Shown piece by piece: positions 17,560 through 24,841 of a stretch of 64,000 bases of DNA (its first letter is position 1; each line of letters starts with the position of its first letter). Origin of the DNA: Phycisphaerae bacterium. Lineage in GTDB: Bacteria > Planctomycetota > Phycisphaerae > UBA1845 > CAIVHJ01. The DNA is taken from assembly GCA_022072405.1 (NCBI GenBank), contig JAJVHX010000019.1, positions 46,822 through 110,821 of the forward strand. Reading direction: 5' to 3'. The notes beneath the pieces are model-generated. The model was not told where the DNA came from. It worked only from the letters and a program-made list of their open reading frames with translations, and searched no databases. The position numbers were made by a program, and so were the translations under genes.

Positions 17560-18347
17560 ATGGGTAGGAGGCGTTATCCTTCGGACCTGACGAATGAGCA
17601 ATGGGTGATCATCGAGCGGTTGATTCCGCCGGCGGAGCCGGGAGGACGGCATCGCTCGGTGAACATGCGTGAGGTGCTCAACGGCATTATCTATTTATTA
17701 CGCACCGGCTGTTCGTGGCGGCAGTTGCCGCACGATTTTCCGCCGTGGGGCACGGTGCACTATTACTATCGCCGCTTTCGGTTGGACGGCACGTGGGAAC
17801 ACCTTCACGACCGCTTACGTGAACGAGTACGTCGTGAGGCCGGTCGGAAGCCGACGCCCTCGGCCGGGATCATCGACAGCCAGTCGATCAAAACCGCGGC
17901 GCCTCAAAAAGGGGCTGCGGCGGCTACGACGCGGGCAAAAAGGTCAAAGGCCGCAAGCGGCATCTGATCGTGGATACGCTCGGTCTGGTTGTGGATCTGG
18001 CCGTGCACGCGGGTGACGTGCCGGATCGCGAGGGCGGAGAAATGCTGCTGGGCCAGATCGCCGGTCGCTTCACCCGGTTGAAAACACTGTGGGCCGACGG
18101 TGGCTATGCCGGCGAGTTGGTGCAGACCGCTCAGCGCTGGTATGGCCGGGTGATCGAGATCGTCAAACGCAGCGACCTGCACAAATTTGTGGTGCTGCCG
18201 AAGCGATGGATCGTGGAGCGAACCTTTGCCTGGCTGGGGAAGTATCGACGGCTGAGCAAGGACTACGAAACCAATCCGCCCAGCAGCGAATCCATGATCC
18301 GCTTAGCCATGATCAACCTCATGATCCATCGGCTGATCCCAGGTTAA
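17560..18347 (+). CDS. IS5-family transposase, made by -1 frameshift
   Basis: The first frame (17560-17967) starts MGRRRYPSDLTNEQW, with GGAGG 7 bases before the ATG, and carries the helix-turn-helix N-terminus, the RTGCSWRQLP block and the first catalytic Asp (GIIDSQSIKT). The second frame carries GYDAGKKVKGRKRHLIVDT, the second Asp in LWADGGYAG and the Glu in WIVERTFAW. The frames join by a -1 slip in the A5G4 run at 17906-17914: codons caa-aaa then agg-ggc. The joined product is about 262 residues with a complete D-D-E triad. A sequencing or decay frameshift would look the same, but slippery A-runs are the known expression control of related IS elements. Confidence 0.85.
17906..17914 (+). 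promoter_or_regulatory. Probable -1 ribosomal frameshift site of the transposase
   Basis: The run AAAAAGGGG is the only place where a -1 change joins the upstream transposase frame to the conserved downstream DAGKKVKGRKRH segment. A lysyl-tRNA on AAA can re-pair one base back on AAA. Downstream sequence is GC-rich (GCTGCGGCGGCTACGACG), which could form stimulatory structure. Confidence 0.65.
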
Positions 18348-18371
18348 CCATGCTTCTCACACGCACTCTTA

Positions 18372-18756
18372 GAGCGTGTGTGAAAAGCGTTCCAGGGTCC
18401 AGTTATCGTCGATAAATCATGAAGTGGATCATAACGCAACGGAGTAAGGTGGTGCGGTGTGGGAATAGGGATCGTCGTCCCAGCGCCGCTGTTGACGAAG
18501 TCCGCAAGCGGTGGTTCACCGACCAGCCGCTGGTCAACCCTTCGCCAGCCTTTGGTCAGTCGTTGACCAGCCGCTGGTCAACCGTTCAGCAGCCCCTGCT
18601 CCGGTTCTGCTCTGCGTCGGGTCGCTGTCCCCATGATGATTATATATACTCGTCCACCGATCGCTGAACCTTTTCTGAGTAGCCGGCGCGAGGAAATTGG
18701 CCGATACCGGCGCATGCCCTTCCCAGGCCTCAACGATAACCTACTCACACGCTTTC
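18372..18756. mobile_element. MITE-like non-autonomous element, 385 bp, tandem to the IS
   Basis: The segment begins GAGCGTGTGTGAAAAGC at 18372 and ends at 18756 with the complement of GAAAGCGTGTGAGTAGG, so its ends form an imperfect inverted repeat related to those of the neighbouring IS. TTA flanks it on both sides (18369-18371 shared with the IS, 18757-18759). It encodes nothing like a transposase; a reading frame of 82 codons inside has no recognisable content. A nearly palindromic 15-mer occurs twice in the middle. The best reading is a non-autonomous element moved by an IS5-type transposase, possibly a deletion derivative. The alternative is that both segments inserted together as one composite. 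Confidence 0.7.
18521..18579. repeat. Two copies of a 15-base near-palindrome
   Basis: GACCAGCCGCTGGTC occurs at 18521-18535 and again at 18565-18579, 44 bases apart start to start; each has 7-base complementary arms around one central base, and both are followed by AAC. The intervening bases contain a partial third version (TTTGGTCAG). This is the main structure inside the MITE-like element and could form stacked hairpins in DNA or RNA. Confidence 0.7.
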
Positions 18757-20237
18757 TTAGCGTTGTTGCGCTGCTGCTATTGGGCCTGTATTACCGTCAA
18801 GCCCGGAAAGATGTTCAGCAGCAGTATGTCGAAAAGGCGCGCAGTGTGGTCCTGACCACCGAGTCCACGCGTGAAGAAATGGCCGCCAAATGGCAGAATG
18901 GCGTACACACCGCTGAGCAACTGCGACAATGGGCCGATGCCCAACGTGTCGATCTGATTTTGTCAGCGGTACCGGTGGTCTCGGCTTGGCGAGCTGCGCA
19001 AGCCAAAGCCGAAGAAGGCGGCTACGAATTCCGCGTTCCCAAATTCGAACTGCGCAACCCCAAGAATCAGACTGATGCTCGTGAGGCGGAGGTTCTGGAG
19101 AAACTCGAAAAAGAGCAGCTGGCAGAATATTATCTGGTCGATGCCGAACAGAATGCCATTCGATATTTTCGTCCGATCAAGCTGACTCAGGAATGCATGC
19201 TCTGCCACGGTGACCCATCCACATCGCAACAATTGTGGGGCAACGATCAGGGACTCGACCCCACGGGCACCAAAATGGAGAACTGGAAGGTCGGTGAGAT
19301 GCATGGCGCGTTTGAAGTCATCCAGTCCCTGGATAAGGCGGATGCACAGATTGCTTCGGCAATGACCTATGGCGGCATTATTGTCGGGGTGTTGATACTC
19401 ACGGGCGCCGTCCTGTTTTACTGGATGATTACCCGCAATGTGGTACAGCCGATTAACCACATCGTTTACGAATTAAATGACGGAGCCGACCAGGTGAATG
19501 ATGCTGCCGCGCAAGTATCGCAAGCGGCGCAACATCTGGCTGAAGGGGCTACCAGTCAGGCGGCCTCACTTCAGGAAACCTCCAGCGCACTGGAGGAGCT
19601 CTCCGCCATGACCCAGACCAACGTCGGCAATGCCAGTAACGCGGATCAATACGCCACAAAAGCACATCAGGCCGCCGGTCACAGCGATCAGACGATAAAT
19701 GAGTTAAATCAGGCGATGTCCGGGATCAATGAATCAGCCGGTCATATCCGCAAGATAATCAAGGTGATCGAGGAAATTGCTTTCCAGACCAATTTACTGG
19801 CGCTGAATGCGGCGGTTGAAGCCGCCCGTGCCGGTGAACATGGTAAAGGCTTTGCGGTGGTCGCAGATGAAGTGCGTAGTCTCGCCCAGCGCAGTGCTCA
19901 AGCGGCCAAGGAAACCACGACTCTGATCGAGGACTCAGTTGACCGAGCCAATACCGGCACGATAGTCACGCGTGAAGTGGCTAATTCGCTCACCGGAATC
20001 GCCACGGATATTTCCAAAGTGTCAGAGCTGATGAAAAGTGTCTCTCATGCCTCGCATGAACAGGCGGAGGGTCTGAATCACATCAATATCGCTATGGCCC
20101 AGATGGACAAGATTACCCAGCAGAACGCCGCTAGCGCAGAGCAATCAGCAGCCGCATCAGAACAACTGTCCGCCCAGGCCGGCTGTGTGAAAAATACGGT
20201 TCGCGATCTGGTCCGACTGGTTCAGGGCCACGAATAA
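18633..20237 (+). CDS. Methyl-accepting chemotaxis protein with heme-binding (DUF3365/Tll0287-like) sensor; N-terminus displaced by insertion
   Basis: The protein senses through a periplasmic domain and signals to CheA. After a short hydrophobic helix ([12 protein letters not shown], about 43-54) comes a Tll0287-like domain holding CMLCH (residues 188-192), the c-type heme motif. A second membrane helix (about 247-266) follows, then the cytoplasmic coiled coil with the invariant hairpin [20 protein letters not shown] and [15 protein letters not shown]. No long HAMP domain is clear. The first 42 residues of this frame come from the inserted element, not the ancestral gene; the original start is at 17443. 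Without the insertion the receptor would be 509 residues. Initiation at 18633 or at ATG 18714 could still give a membrane protein with a shortened helix, so it may be functional or a recent pseudogene. Confidence 0.85.
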   Translation: MMIIYTRPPIAEPFLSSRREEIGRYRRMPFPGLNDNLLTRFLSVVALLLLGLYYRQARKDVQQQYVEKARSVVLTTESTREEMAAKWQNGVHTAEQLRQWADAQRVDLILSAVPVVSAWRAAQAKAEEGGYEFRVPKFELRNPKNQTDAREAEVLEKLEKEQLAEYYLVDAEQNAIRYFRPIKLTQECMLCHGDPSTSQQLWGNDQGLDPTGTKMENWKVGEMHGAFEVIQSLDKADAQIASAMTYGGIIVGVLILTGAVLFYWMITRNVVQPINHIVYELNDGADQVNDAAAQVSQAAQHLAEGATSQAASLQETSSALEELSAMTQTNVGNASNADQYATKAHQAAGHSDQTINELNQAMSGINESAGHIRKIIKVIEEIAFQTNLLALNAAVEAARAGEHGKGFAVVADEVRSLAQRSAQAAKETTTLIEDSVDRANTGTIVTREVANSLTGIATDISKVSELMKSVSHASHEQAEGLNHINIAMAQMDKITQQNAASAEQSAAASEQLSAQAGCVKNTVRDLVRLVQGHE

Positions 20238-20276
20238 CTGAATCACATTGGTATCATCACCTGGAGACTCATTACC

Positions 20277-20303
20277 AGCACCAGTGCCGACTGGTGCTTT
20301 TTT
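20277..20303 (+). terminator. Rho-independent terminator after the chemoreceptor
   Basis: AGCACCAGT (20277-20285) pairs perfectly with ACTGGTGCT (20290-20298) across the loop GCCG, and five to six T residues follow at 20298-20303. Classic intrinsic terminator 39 bases after the chemoreceptor stop. Confidence 0.9.
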
Positions 20304-20400
20304 GCATCTGATACCCCTACCGGAAGTTGTGTTTTTACGTCACTGCTACTAACATTCTGAAATTCTGCTGTAACCATTTCAACTCCAGAAGGAGTCGGTG

Positions 20401-22074
20401 ATGCTCCCCAATTCAATGAATTGCCTATATGTATTGTCGACCCCCGTGGTCGCAGCTTTGATGATCCCCCTCGCCCTTTTTGCTCAGGAGCAGAAAGTCG
20501 CCACGATGAAAGAACGCGTGCAGCAATATGCCCCGGTCCAGCTAACCGCCGACCTGAGCCGCCTGACCGACAAAGAACGCCAGATGATCCCCCTGCTGCT
20601 CGAAGCCGCCCAGCAAATGGATCTGATCTTCTGGCAGGAGTCTTTTGGCGATCGGGAGGCCCTGTTGAAATCAATTTTGGACCCCGATATGCGTCGCCTG
20701 GTGGAGATCAATTACGGCCCATGGGATCGCCTGGGCGATAACGCGCCCTTCGTTCCGGGTTATGGCGCCAAGCCGCTCGGCGCTAACTACTACCCGCAGG
20801 AAATGACCAAGGAGATGTTCGAAGCCTATCTGCAACAACATCCTGATGATCGGGAAGCTCTGCTCAATCCCTACACCGTGATCCGCAAAGATGCGCTGAG
20901 CCAGTTGCAGGCAGTCCCATATCATCAAGCCTACGCTGAACCGACCCGGATCGCGGCGGAAAAACTCAAAGCTGCCGCTGAATTAGCGGAAGATTCCGGC
21001 TTGAAAAAATATCTCGAATTGCGCAGCGTCGCCTTGCTGACCAGCAATTACCTCGAAAGCGATCTCGCCTGGATGGAGATGAAGAATAACACGCTGGATA
21101 TCGTCATCGGACCTATTGAAAATTATGAAGATGCGCTGTTTGGCTATAAAACGACGCATGAAGCCTATGTGTTGATTAAAGATCAGGAGTGGAGCGGTCG
21201 CCTGGCCAAGTACGCCGCCCTGCTGCCTGAACTGCAGAAGAAATTGCCGGTTCCGGAAGCCTATAAGCAGGAATCACCGGGCAGCGACTCGGACCTCAAC
21301 GCCTATGATGTCATCTATTATGCCGGTGATTGCAATGCGGGCGGTAAAACCATTGCCATTAATCTGCCCAATGATGAACGGGTGCAGTTACAGAAAGGTA
21401 CCCGCCGGCTGCAACTCAAAAACGCCATGCGGGCCAAGTATGATAAAATCATGGTACCGATCGCCGATATCCTTATCGACTCATCTCAACAGCAGCAGAA
21501 TACCTATGATGCTTTTTTCCAGAATGTGATGTTCCATGAAGTCGCGCATGGGCTGGGTATAAAGAATACCCTGGGAAACAAGGGAACCGTTCGTGAAGCT
21601 TTGAAAGAGCAACATTCGGCCCTGGAAGAGTGTAAAGCGGATATACTGGGATTGTATCTCATCTCTCAGCTGCGCGAGCAGAATCAGCTGACGGAAGGTC
21701 AGATGGCGGATAATTATGTTACTTTTCTGGTGGGTATCTTCCGCAGTGTGCGCTTCGGAGGGGCAAGTGCGCACGGCAATGCCAATATGATCACCTTCAA
21801 TTTCTTCAGCCAACAGGGCGCATTTTCACGGGATGCCGCTACGGGGCGTTATCGGGCTGATCTGGAGAAAATGCCCATCGCGGTCGCCGCACTCGCCGAG
21901 AAGCTCATTACGATTCAGGGAGACGGCAATTACGACGCTGCTAAAAAATTTGTTGAGGAGATGAGCCGGATGCCGGAACAACTCCAAGCCGACCTGCAGC
22001 GGATCAACTCTGCCAATATTCCAGTGGATGTTGTTTTCGAACAAGGGTTGGAATATTTGAAACTCAGCAAGTAG
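20401..22074 (+). CDS. M49-family (dipeptidyl peptidase III-like) zinc peptidase, secreted
   Basis: The 557-residue protein carries the two M49 zinc motifs: HEVAHGLG (residues about 380-387), a pentapeptide HEXXH form, and EECKAD (about 413-418), matching the family's EEXR(K)AE(D) motif that supplies the third zinc ligand. Classical eukaryotic DPP III has the hexapeptide HELLGH; the pentapeptide form is known from some bacterial members and plant NUDIX-linked relatives. An N-terminal hydrophobic stretch (LSTPVVAALMIPLALFAQ, then EQK) looks like a cleavable signal peptide, so the enzyme is probably periplasmic. ATG 20401 is preceded by AGAAGGAG by 6 bases; a GTG three bases earlier is too close. 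The enzyme would release dipeptides from peptide N-termini. Confidence 0.82.
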   Translation: MLPNSMNCLYVLSTPVVAALMIPLALFAQEQKVATMKERVQQYAPVQLTADLSRLTDKERQMIPLLLEAAQQMDLIFWQESFGDREALLKSILDPDMRRLVEINYGPWDRLGDNAPFVPGYGAKPLGANYYPQEMTKEMFEAYLQQHPDDREALLNPYTVIRKDALSQLQAVPYHQAYAEPTRIAAEKLKAAAELAEDSGLKKYLELRSVALLTSNYLESDLAWMEMKNNTLDIVIGPIENYEDALFGYKTTHEAYVLIKDQEWSGRLAKYAALLPELQKKLPVPEAYKQESPGSDSDLNAYDVIYYAGDCNAGGKTIAINLPNDERVQLQKGTRRLQLKNAMRAKYDKIMVPIADILIDSSQQQQNTYDAFFQNVMFHEVAHGLGIKNTLGNKGTVREALKEQHSALEECKADILGLYLISQLREQNQLTEGQMADNYVTFLVGIFRSVRFGGASAHGNANMITFNFFSQQGAFSRDAATGRYRADLEKMPIAVAALAEKLITIQGDGNYDAAKKFVEEMSRMPEQLQADLQRINSANIPVDVVFEQGLEYLKLSK

Positions 22075-22130
22075 AAAATGAGCGGGAAAGGCTGCCTAGG
22101 GTCCAAATTACCCGACAAAGGACCAACCCG

Positions 22131-23597
22131 TTATCCCTGATTCAAATCCAGTTTCTGCATCAATATTTCGCGGACCAGGATGGGGCTGGCGGAGCCTTTG
22201 GATTTCTGCATGACCTGGCCTTGTAGAAAACCGAGTGATTTCTCCCACTTTTTATCTCGAAGCCGAATCAGTTCGACCGCCTGCGGATTATCAGCGAGCG
22301 CGTCATCAACCAGTCGTTCAATGGCCCCCCGATCCTGCACCTGCTCCAATCCACGCTGCCGGGCGATCTCTGCCGGTGATTGATCACTACTAAAAAGTGC
22401 TTCCGAGAGTGTGGCAGCGGCGCTGGAACTGATGCGGCCTAGCTGCTGGAGGTTGGCCAACTCTGCCAGTCGTGGAGCAGTTACCCCCAACTGGGCGATA
22501 GTGCATTCACGGCTGTTGGCATGTTGTTGCCAGAAGCTGATGAAATGTTTGGCCAGGATATTGCCCGGTCCCCCTGCTTTGACCGCGGCATCCAGCAAGT
22601 CGGCGGTGGGTCGATCTTCGATCAAAAGCGTCGCTTCTTTTAGTCCCAAGCCATAATCCTGCATGAAACGATTTCGGCGAGCCAGTGGCATCTCCGGTAG
22701 CGCTTTCCGTACACACTCCTGCCAGGCATCATCCACCACGATCGGGATCAGGTCCGGATCGGGAAAATAACGATAGTCGTGAGCTTCTTCCTTGCCGCGC
22801 TGATAGACGGTTTCCTGGCGATCATCATCCCAGCCGCGATTTTCCTTGCCGCAGCTGGCCAGCGTGTAGTCATGATCCCGCTGCCACTCGGCCAGTTGAC
22901 GCTGTAATTCAAAATCCACCGCCGAGCGCAGCGCTTTAAAGCTATTGAGATTTTTCACTTCACAGATCGGTGTGGCATACTCGACGCCTTCATGAGTAAT
23001 GATCACGTTGACGTTGGGTTCGAAGCGCATCTGGGCTTTCTTCATCACCCCTTCCGTCACCCCGAGGTAAACGAGGAGGCGATGCAGTTCGTTAGCAAAC
23101 GCAAATGCTTCTTCGGCGGAGTGGAGATCCGGTTCGGTGACGATCTCCAGCAGCGGGGTTCCCGTGCGATTCAGATCAACCTGGGTCATGCCGGGCGAAT
23201 CATGTAGATTTTTCCCGGCGTCTTCTTCGAGGTGGGCGCGGCGAATGCGCACCGGCCGTCGCTCCCCGTGAAGTTCATATTCCAAAATACCTTGGCTGGC
23301 GATGGGCAGATCATACTGGCTGATCTGATAATTCTTGGGCAGGTCGGGATAGTAATAGCTCTTGCGATCCCACTTGGTGAATCCGGCAATTGTGCATTGC
23401 AACGCCAACCCAGCCCGGATCGCCAGTTCGACCGCATGTAGATTGATGGCCGGCAGGGAACCGGGCAATCCCACGCATACCGGACAGACGCGGGTGTTGG
23501 GCTCAGTTCCGAATTGAACTTCACAGCCACAGAACAGCTTGGTGCGCGTCAGCAGTTGCACATGTATTTCCATGCCAATCAATGACTTATATTGCAT
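22131..23597 (-). CDS. gatB: Aspartyl/glutamyl-tRNA amidotransferase subunit B
   Basis: GatB is the transferase subunit of the bacterial GatCAB complex, which amidates Asp-tRNA(Asn) and/or Glu-tRNA(Gln). The 488-residue protein has the family opening (YKSLIGMEIHVQLLTRTKLF), the zinc-ligand cysteines (CGCEVQF and RVCPVCVGLPG), KSYYYPDLPKNYQISQYD, the RAHLEEDAGK segment and the C-terminal YqeY-like tail ending in a QGQVMQKSKGSASP-type motif. The ATG at 23597 has GAGG 5 bases upstream; a GTG two codons earlier is less likely. It is alone here: gatA and gatC are not in the window. Its coexistence with the archaeal-type gatE-gatD pair suggests division of labour between Asn and Gln charging. Confidence 0.96.
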   Translation of the reverse strand: MQYKSLIGMEIHVQLLTRTKLFCGCEVQFGTEPNTRVCPVCVGLPGSLPAINLHAVELAIRAGLALQCTIAGFTKWDRKSYYYPDLPKNYQISQYDLPIASQGILEYELHGERRPVRIRRAHLEEDAGKNLHDSPGMTQVDLNRTGTPLLEIVTEPDLHSAEEAFAFANELHRLLVYLGVTEGVMKKAQMRFEPNVNVIITHEGVEYATPICEVKNLNSFKALRSAVDFELQRQLAEWQRDHDYTLASCGKENRGWDDDRQETVYQRGKEEAHDYRYFPDPDLIPIVVDDAWQECVRKALPEMPLARRNRFMQDYGLGLKEATLLIEDRPTADLLDAAVKAGGPGNILAKHFISFWQQHANSRECTIAQLGVTAPRLAELANLQQLGRISSSAAATLSEALFSSDQSPAEIARQRGLEQVQDRGAIERLVDDALADNPQAVELIRLRDKKWEKSLGFLQGQVMQKSKGSASPILVREILMQKLDLNQG

Positions 23598-23633
23598 ATC
23601 CACCTCATTGGTCCATCGGATCCCAAGTCGAAA

Positions 23634-23987
23634 TCAAGCAATCATTCGCCAGAAGCAATCAGTTTCATTCTGCGGCACGATCTCAAATTCACCCACCAGC
23701 AGACGACCGGTTAATTTGAAGCGGCGATAATTTCCCCGCGATTCGAGCAACTGCAGTTCACCCCGATCTACCCGCCGGACTTCGCCGCGATTGCCTGAAA
23801 CAGCACCTTCATAATCAAGATAGTCCAGGCGATGATCGGGCAGACGTTGTAAGGGTATTTGTTTTTTGAGTATCTCTTCCGGTGCGTGATATAATTTCCA
23901 GGTCAGGAGTGTGCGGTCGCCTTCCAGCATCAGGTCCCAATGATCCGGACCATGACCGACATGGTGTAAAATGACATACTGAGGCAA
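23634..23987 (-). CDS. Stand-alone LigD 3'-phosphoesterase-like domain protein
   Basis: The 118-residue product resembles the 3'-phosphoesterase (PE) domain of the NHEJ ligase LigD: YVILHHVGHGPDHWDLMLEG corresponds to the HH-x-x-x-x-H-x-D-L-x-L block with metal-binding His and Asp residues, followed by DHRLDYLDYEGAVSG (the DHPLDYADFEG segment) and a GEVRRVDRG strand. PE domains trim 3' phosphates or ribonucleotides at DNA ends. Here no polymerase or ligase domain is attached. The start is set at TTG 23987 because GGAGG lies 7 bases upstream; an ATG eight codons earlier (24011) has no such site. It lies just upstream of gatB on the same strand. Fold assignment is good; enzymatic activity is unproven. 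Confidence 0.72.
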   Translation of the reverse strand: MPQYVILHHVGHGPDHWDLMLEGDRTLLTWKLYHAPEEILKKQIPLQRLPDHRLDYLDYEGAVSGNRGEVRRVDRGELQLLESRGNYRRFKLTGRLLVGEFEIVPQNETDCFWRMIA

Positions 23988-24033
23988 TCTGCGACCTCCA
24001 GCATTAACCATATCACAGTAAAGGATGCATTAT

Positions 24034-24768
24034 ATGAAAATACTCCACAGCTGTCTGTATCTCAACCGGTGGGTGGTGTTGTTCTGCTTCGCGGTTGGCG
24101 GCATTACGGGCTGTGGTCCCAATCAATTTGAGCTGTATCGCCGCCAGGGCTTGCAGATGGTTCAGGATCAGCGCTACGAAGCGGCAGCGGGAGCATTCCG
24201 CGAAGCCATGCTGCGCGTCCCCCAGCACACGGATAATCTCTGCGACATCGCCTGGTGCCATCTGCGTATCGCCGAGCAGTATATGTCGCGCGAAGATCCG
24301 CAGGCTGCATCGCGGGAAATCGATGTGGCGATCAATTATTACAACCGGGCGATCAAATACTATCCCGGCTATCAGCGGGCACTCGACGGTAAAAATCATG
24401 CGCTGGAGATGAAAGGTCAATATGTCGAAGCTCTGGCGACTATTCAGTGGGCCAGTCGTAACGTAGGCCCCGACGCCGCCACACACATCCGCCTCGCCCA
24501 GGAATATGCGGAACGCGGTGACGCCGATCGCGCCCTGCTCACATATCGCCAGGCGGTGGCTATGGAACCGGAAAATCCCGTGCCCAACCGCATGATCGGC
24601 CAATACTATCTGACTCTCGGCCGCCGGGATGAAGCGGTTTATTATCTGCAACGCAGTTATCAACTGGACCCCACCCAGACCCTGGTGGCCGAAGAACTGG
24701 ATCGGCTGGGCGTGGAGGTCGCACCACCATCCGCGGACCAGGCAGTTATTAATGAACCCCACTCTTAA
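24034..24768 (+). CDS. TPR-repeat lipoprotein
   Basis: A 244-residue protein starting MKILHSCLYLNRW, with a hydrophobic helix and a lipobox (GITGC, Cys near 31), so it is likely a membrane-anchored lipoprotein. The mature part has five or six TPR-like units (for example YRRQGLQMVQDQRYEAAAGA, then NLCDIAWCHLRIAEQYMSRE, then YAERGDADRALLTYRQAV). The ATG at 24034 has AAAGG 9 bases upstream; the ATG at 24025 sits directly on that site and is unlikely. It is divergent from the LigD-like gene. Likely a scaffold; the partner is unknown. Confidence 0.78.
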   Translation: MKILHSCLYLNRWVVLFCFAVGGITGCGPNQFELYRRQGLQMVQDQRYEAAAGAFREAMLRVPQHTDNLCDIAWCHLRIAEQYMSREDPQAASREIDVAINYYNRAIKYYPGYQRALDGKNHALEMKGQYVEALATIQWASRNVGPDAATHIRLAQEYAERGDADRALLTYRQAVAMEPENPVPNRMIGQYYLTLGRRDEAVYYLQRSYQLDPTQTLVAEELDRLGVEVAPPSADQAVINEPHS

Positions 24769-24806
24769 ACTGGCTTTGCGGTTCGGTCGCCAGTGGTAAT
24801 ATTTGC

Positions 24807-24835
24807 TGGTCATGGTTACGATTTTTCGTTAATCT
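24807..24835 (+). promoter_or_regulatory. Promoter-like hexamers abutting hemW
   Basis: TGGTCA (24807-24812), 17 bases, then TAATCT (24830-24835). The expected transcription start, 7 bases after the -10 box, is the A of the hemW ATG at 24842. No Shine-Dalgarno sequence precedes that ATG. Four of six bases match consensus in each box, so the call is tentative. Confidence 0.35.
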
Positions 24836-24841
24836 ACACCC

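Larger units (their letters stand above)
17495..18368 (+). mobile_element. IS5-family insertion sequence, 874 bp
   Basis: The element is bounded by imperfect inverted repeats: left 17495-17513 (GAAAGTGTGTGAGAAGGAT) and right 18350-18368, whose complement reads GAGTGCGTGTGAGAAGCAT, 15 of 19 matching. It is flanked by TTA duplications and contains one transposase gene split between two frames. Length, DDE motif spacing, frame-shifted layout and TNA target fit the IS5 family. The element looks intact: both ends, both reading frames and a good ribosome binding site are present. It is inserted in the first transmembrane helix of a chemoreceptor gene, directly next to a second element at 18372-18756. 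Confidence 0.9.

Noticed and set aside
18419..18667. 82-codon frame inside the MITE-like element.
   Set aside because: It contains only repeat-derived peptide sequence and no ribosome binding site.
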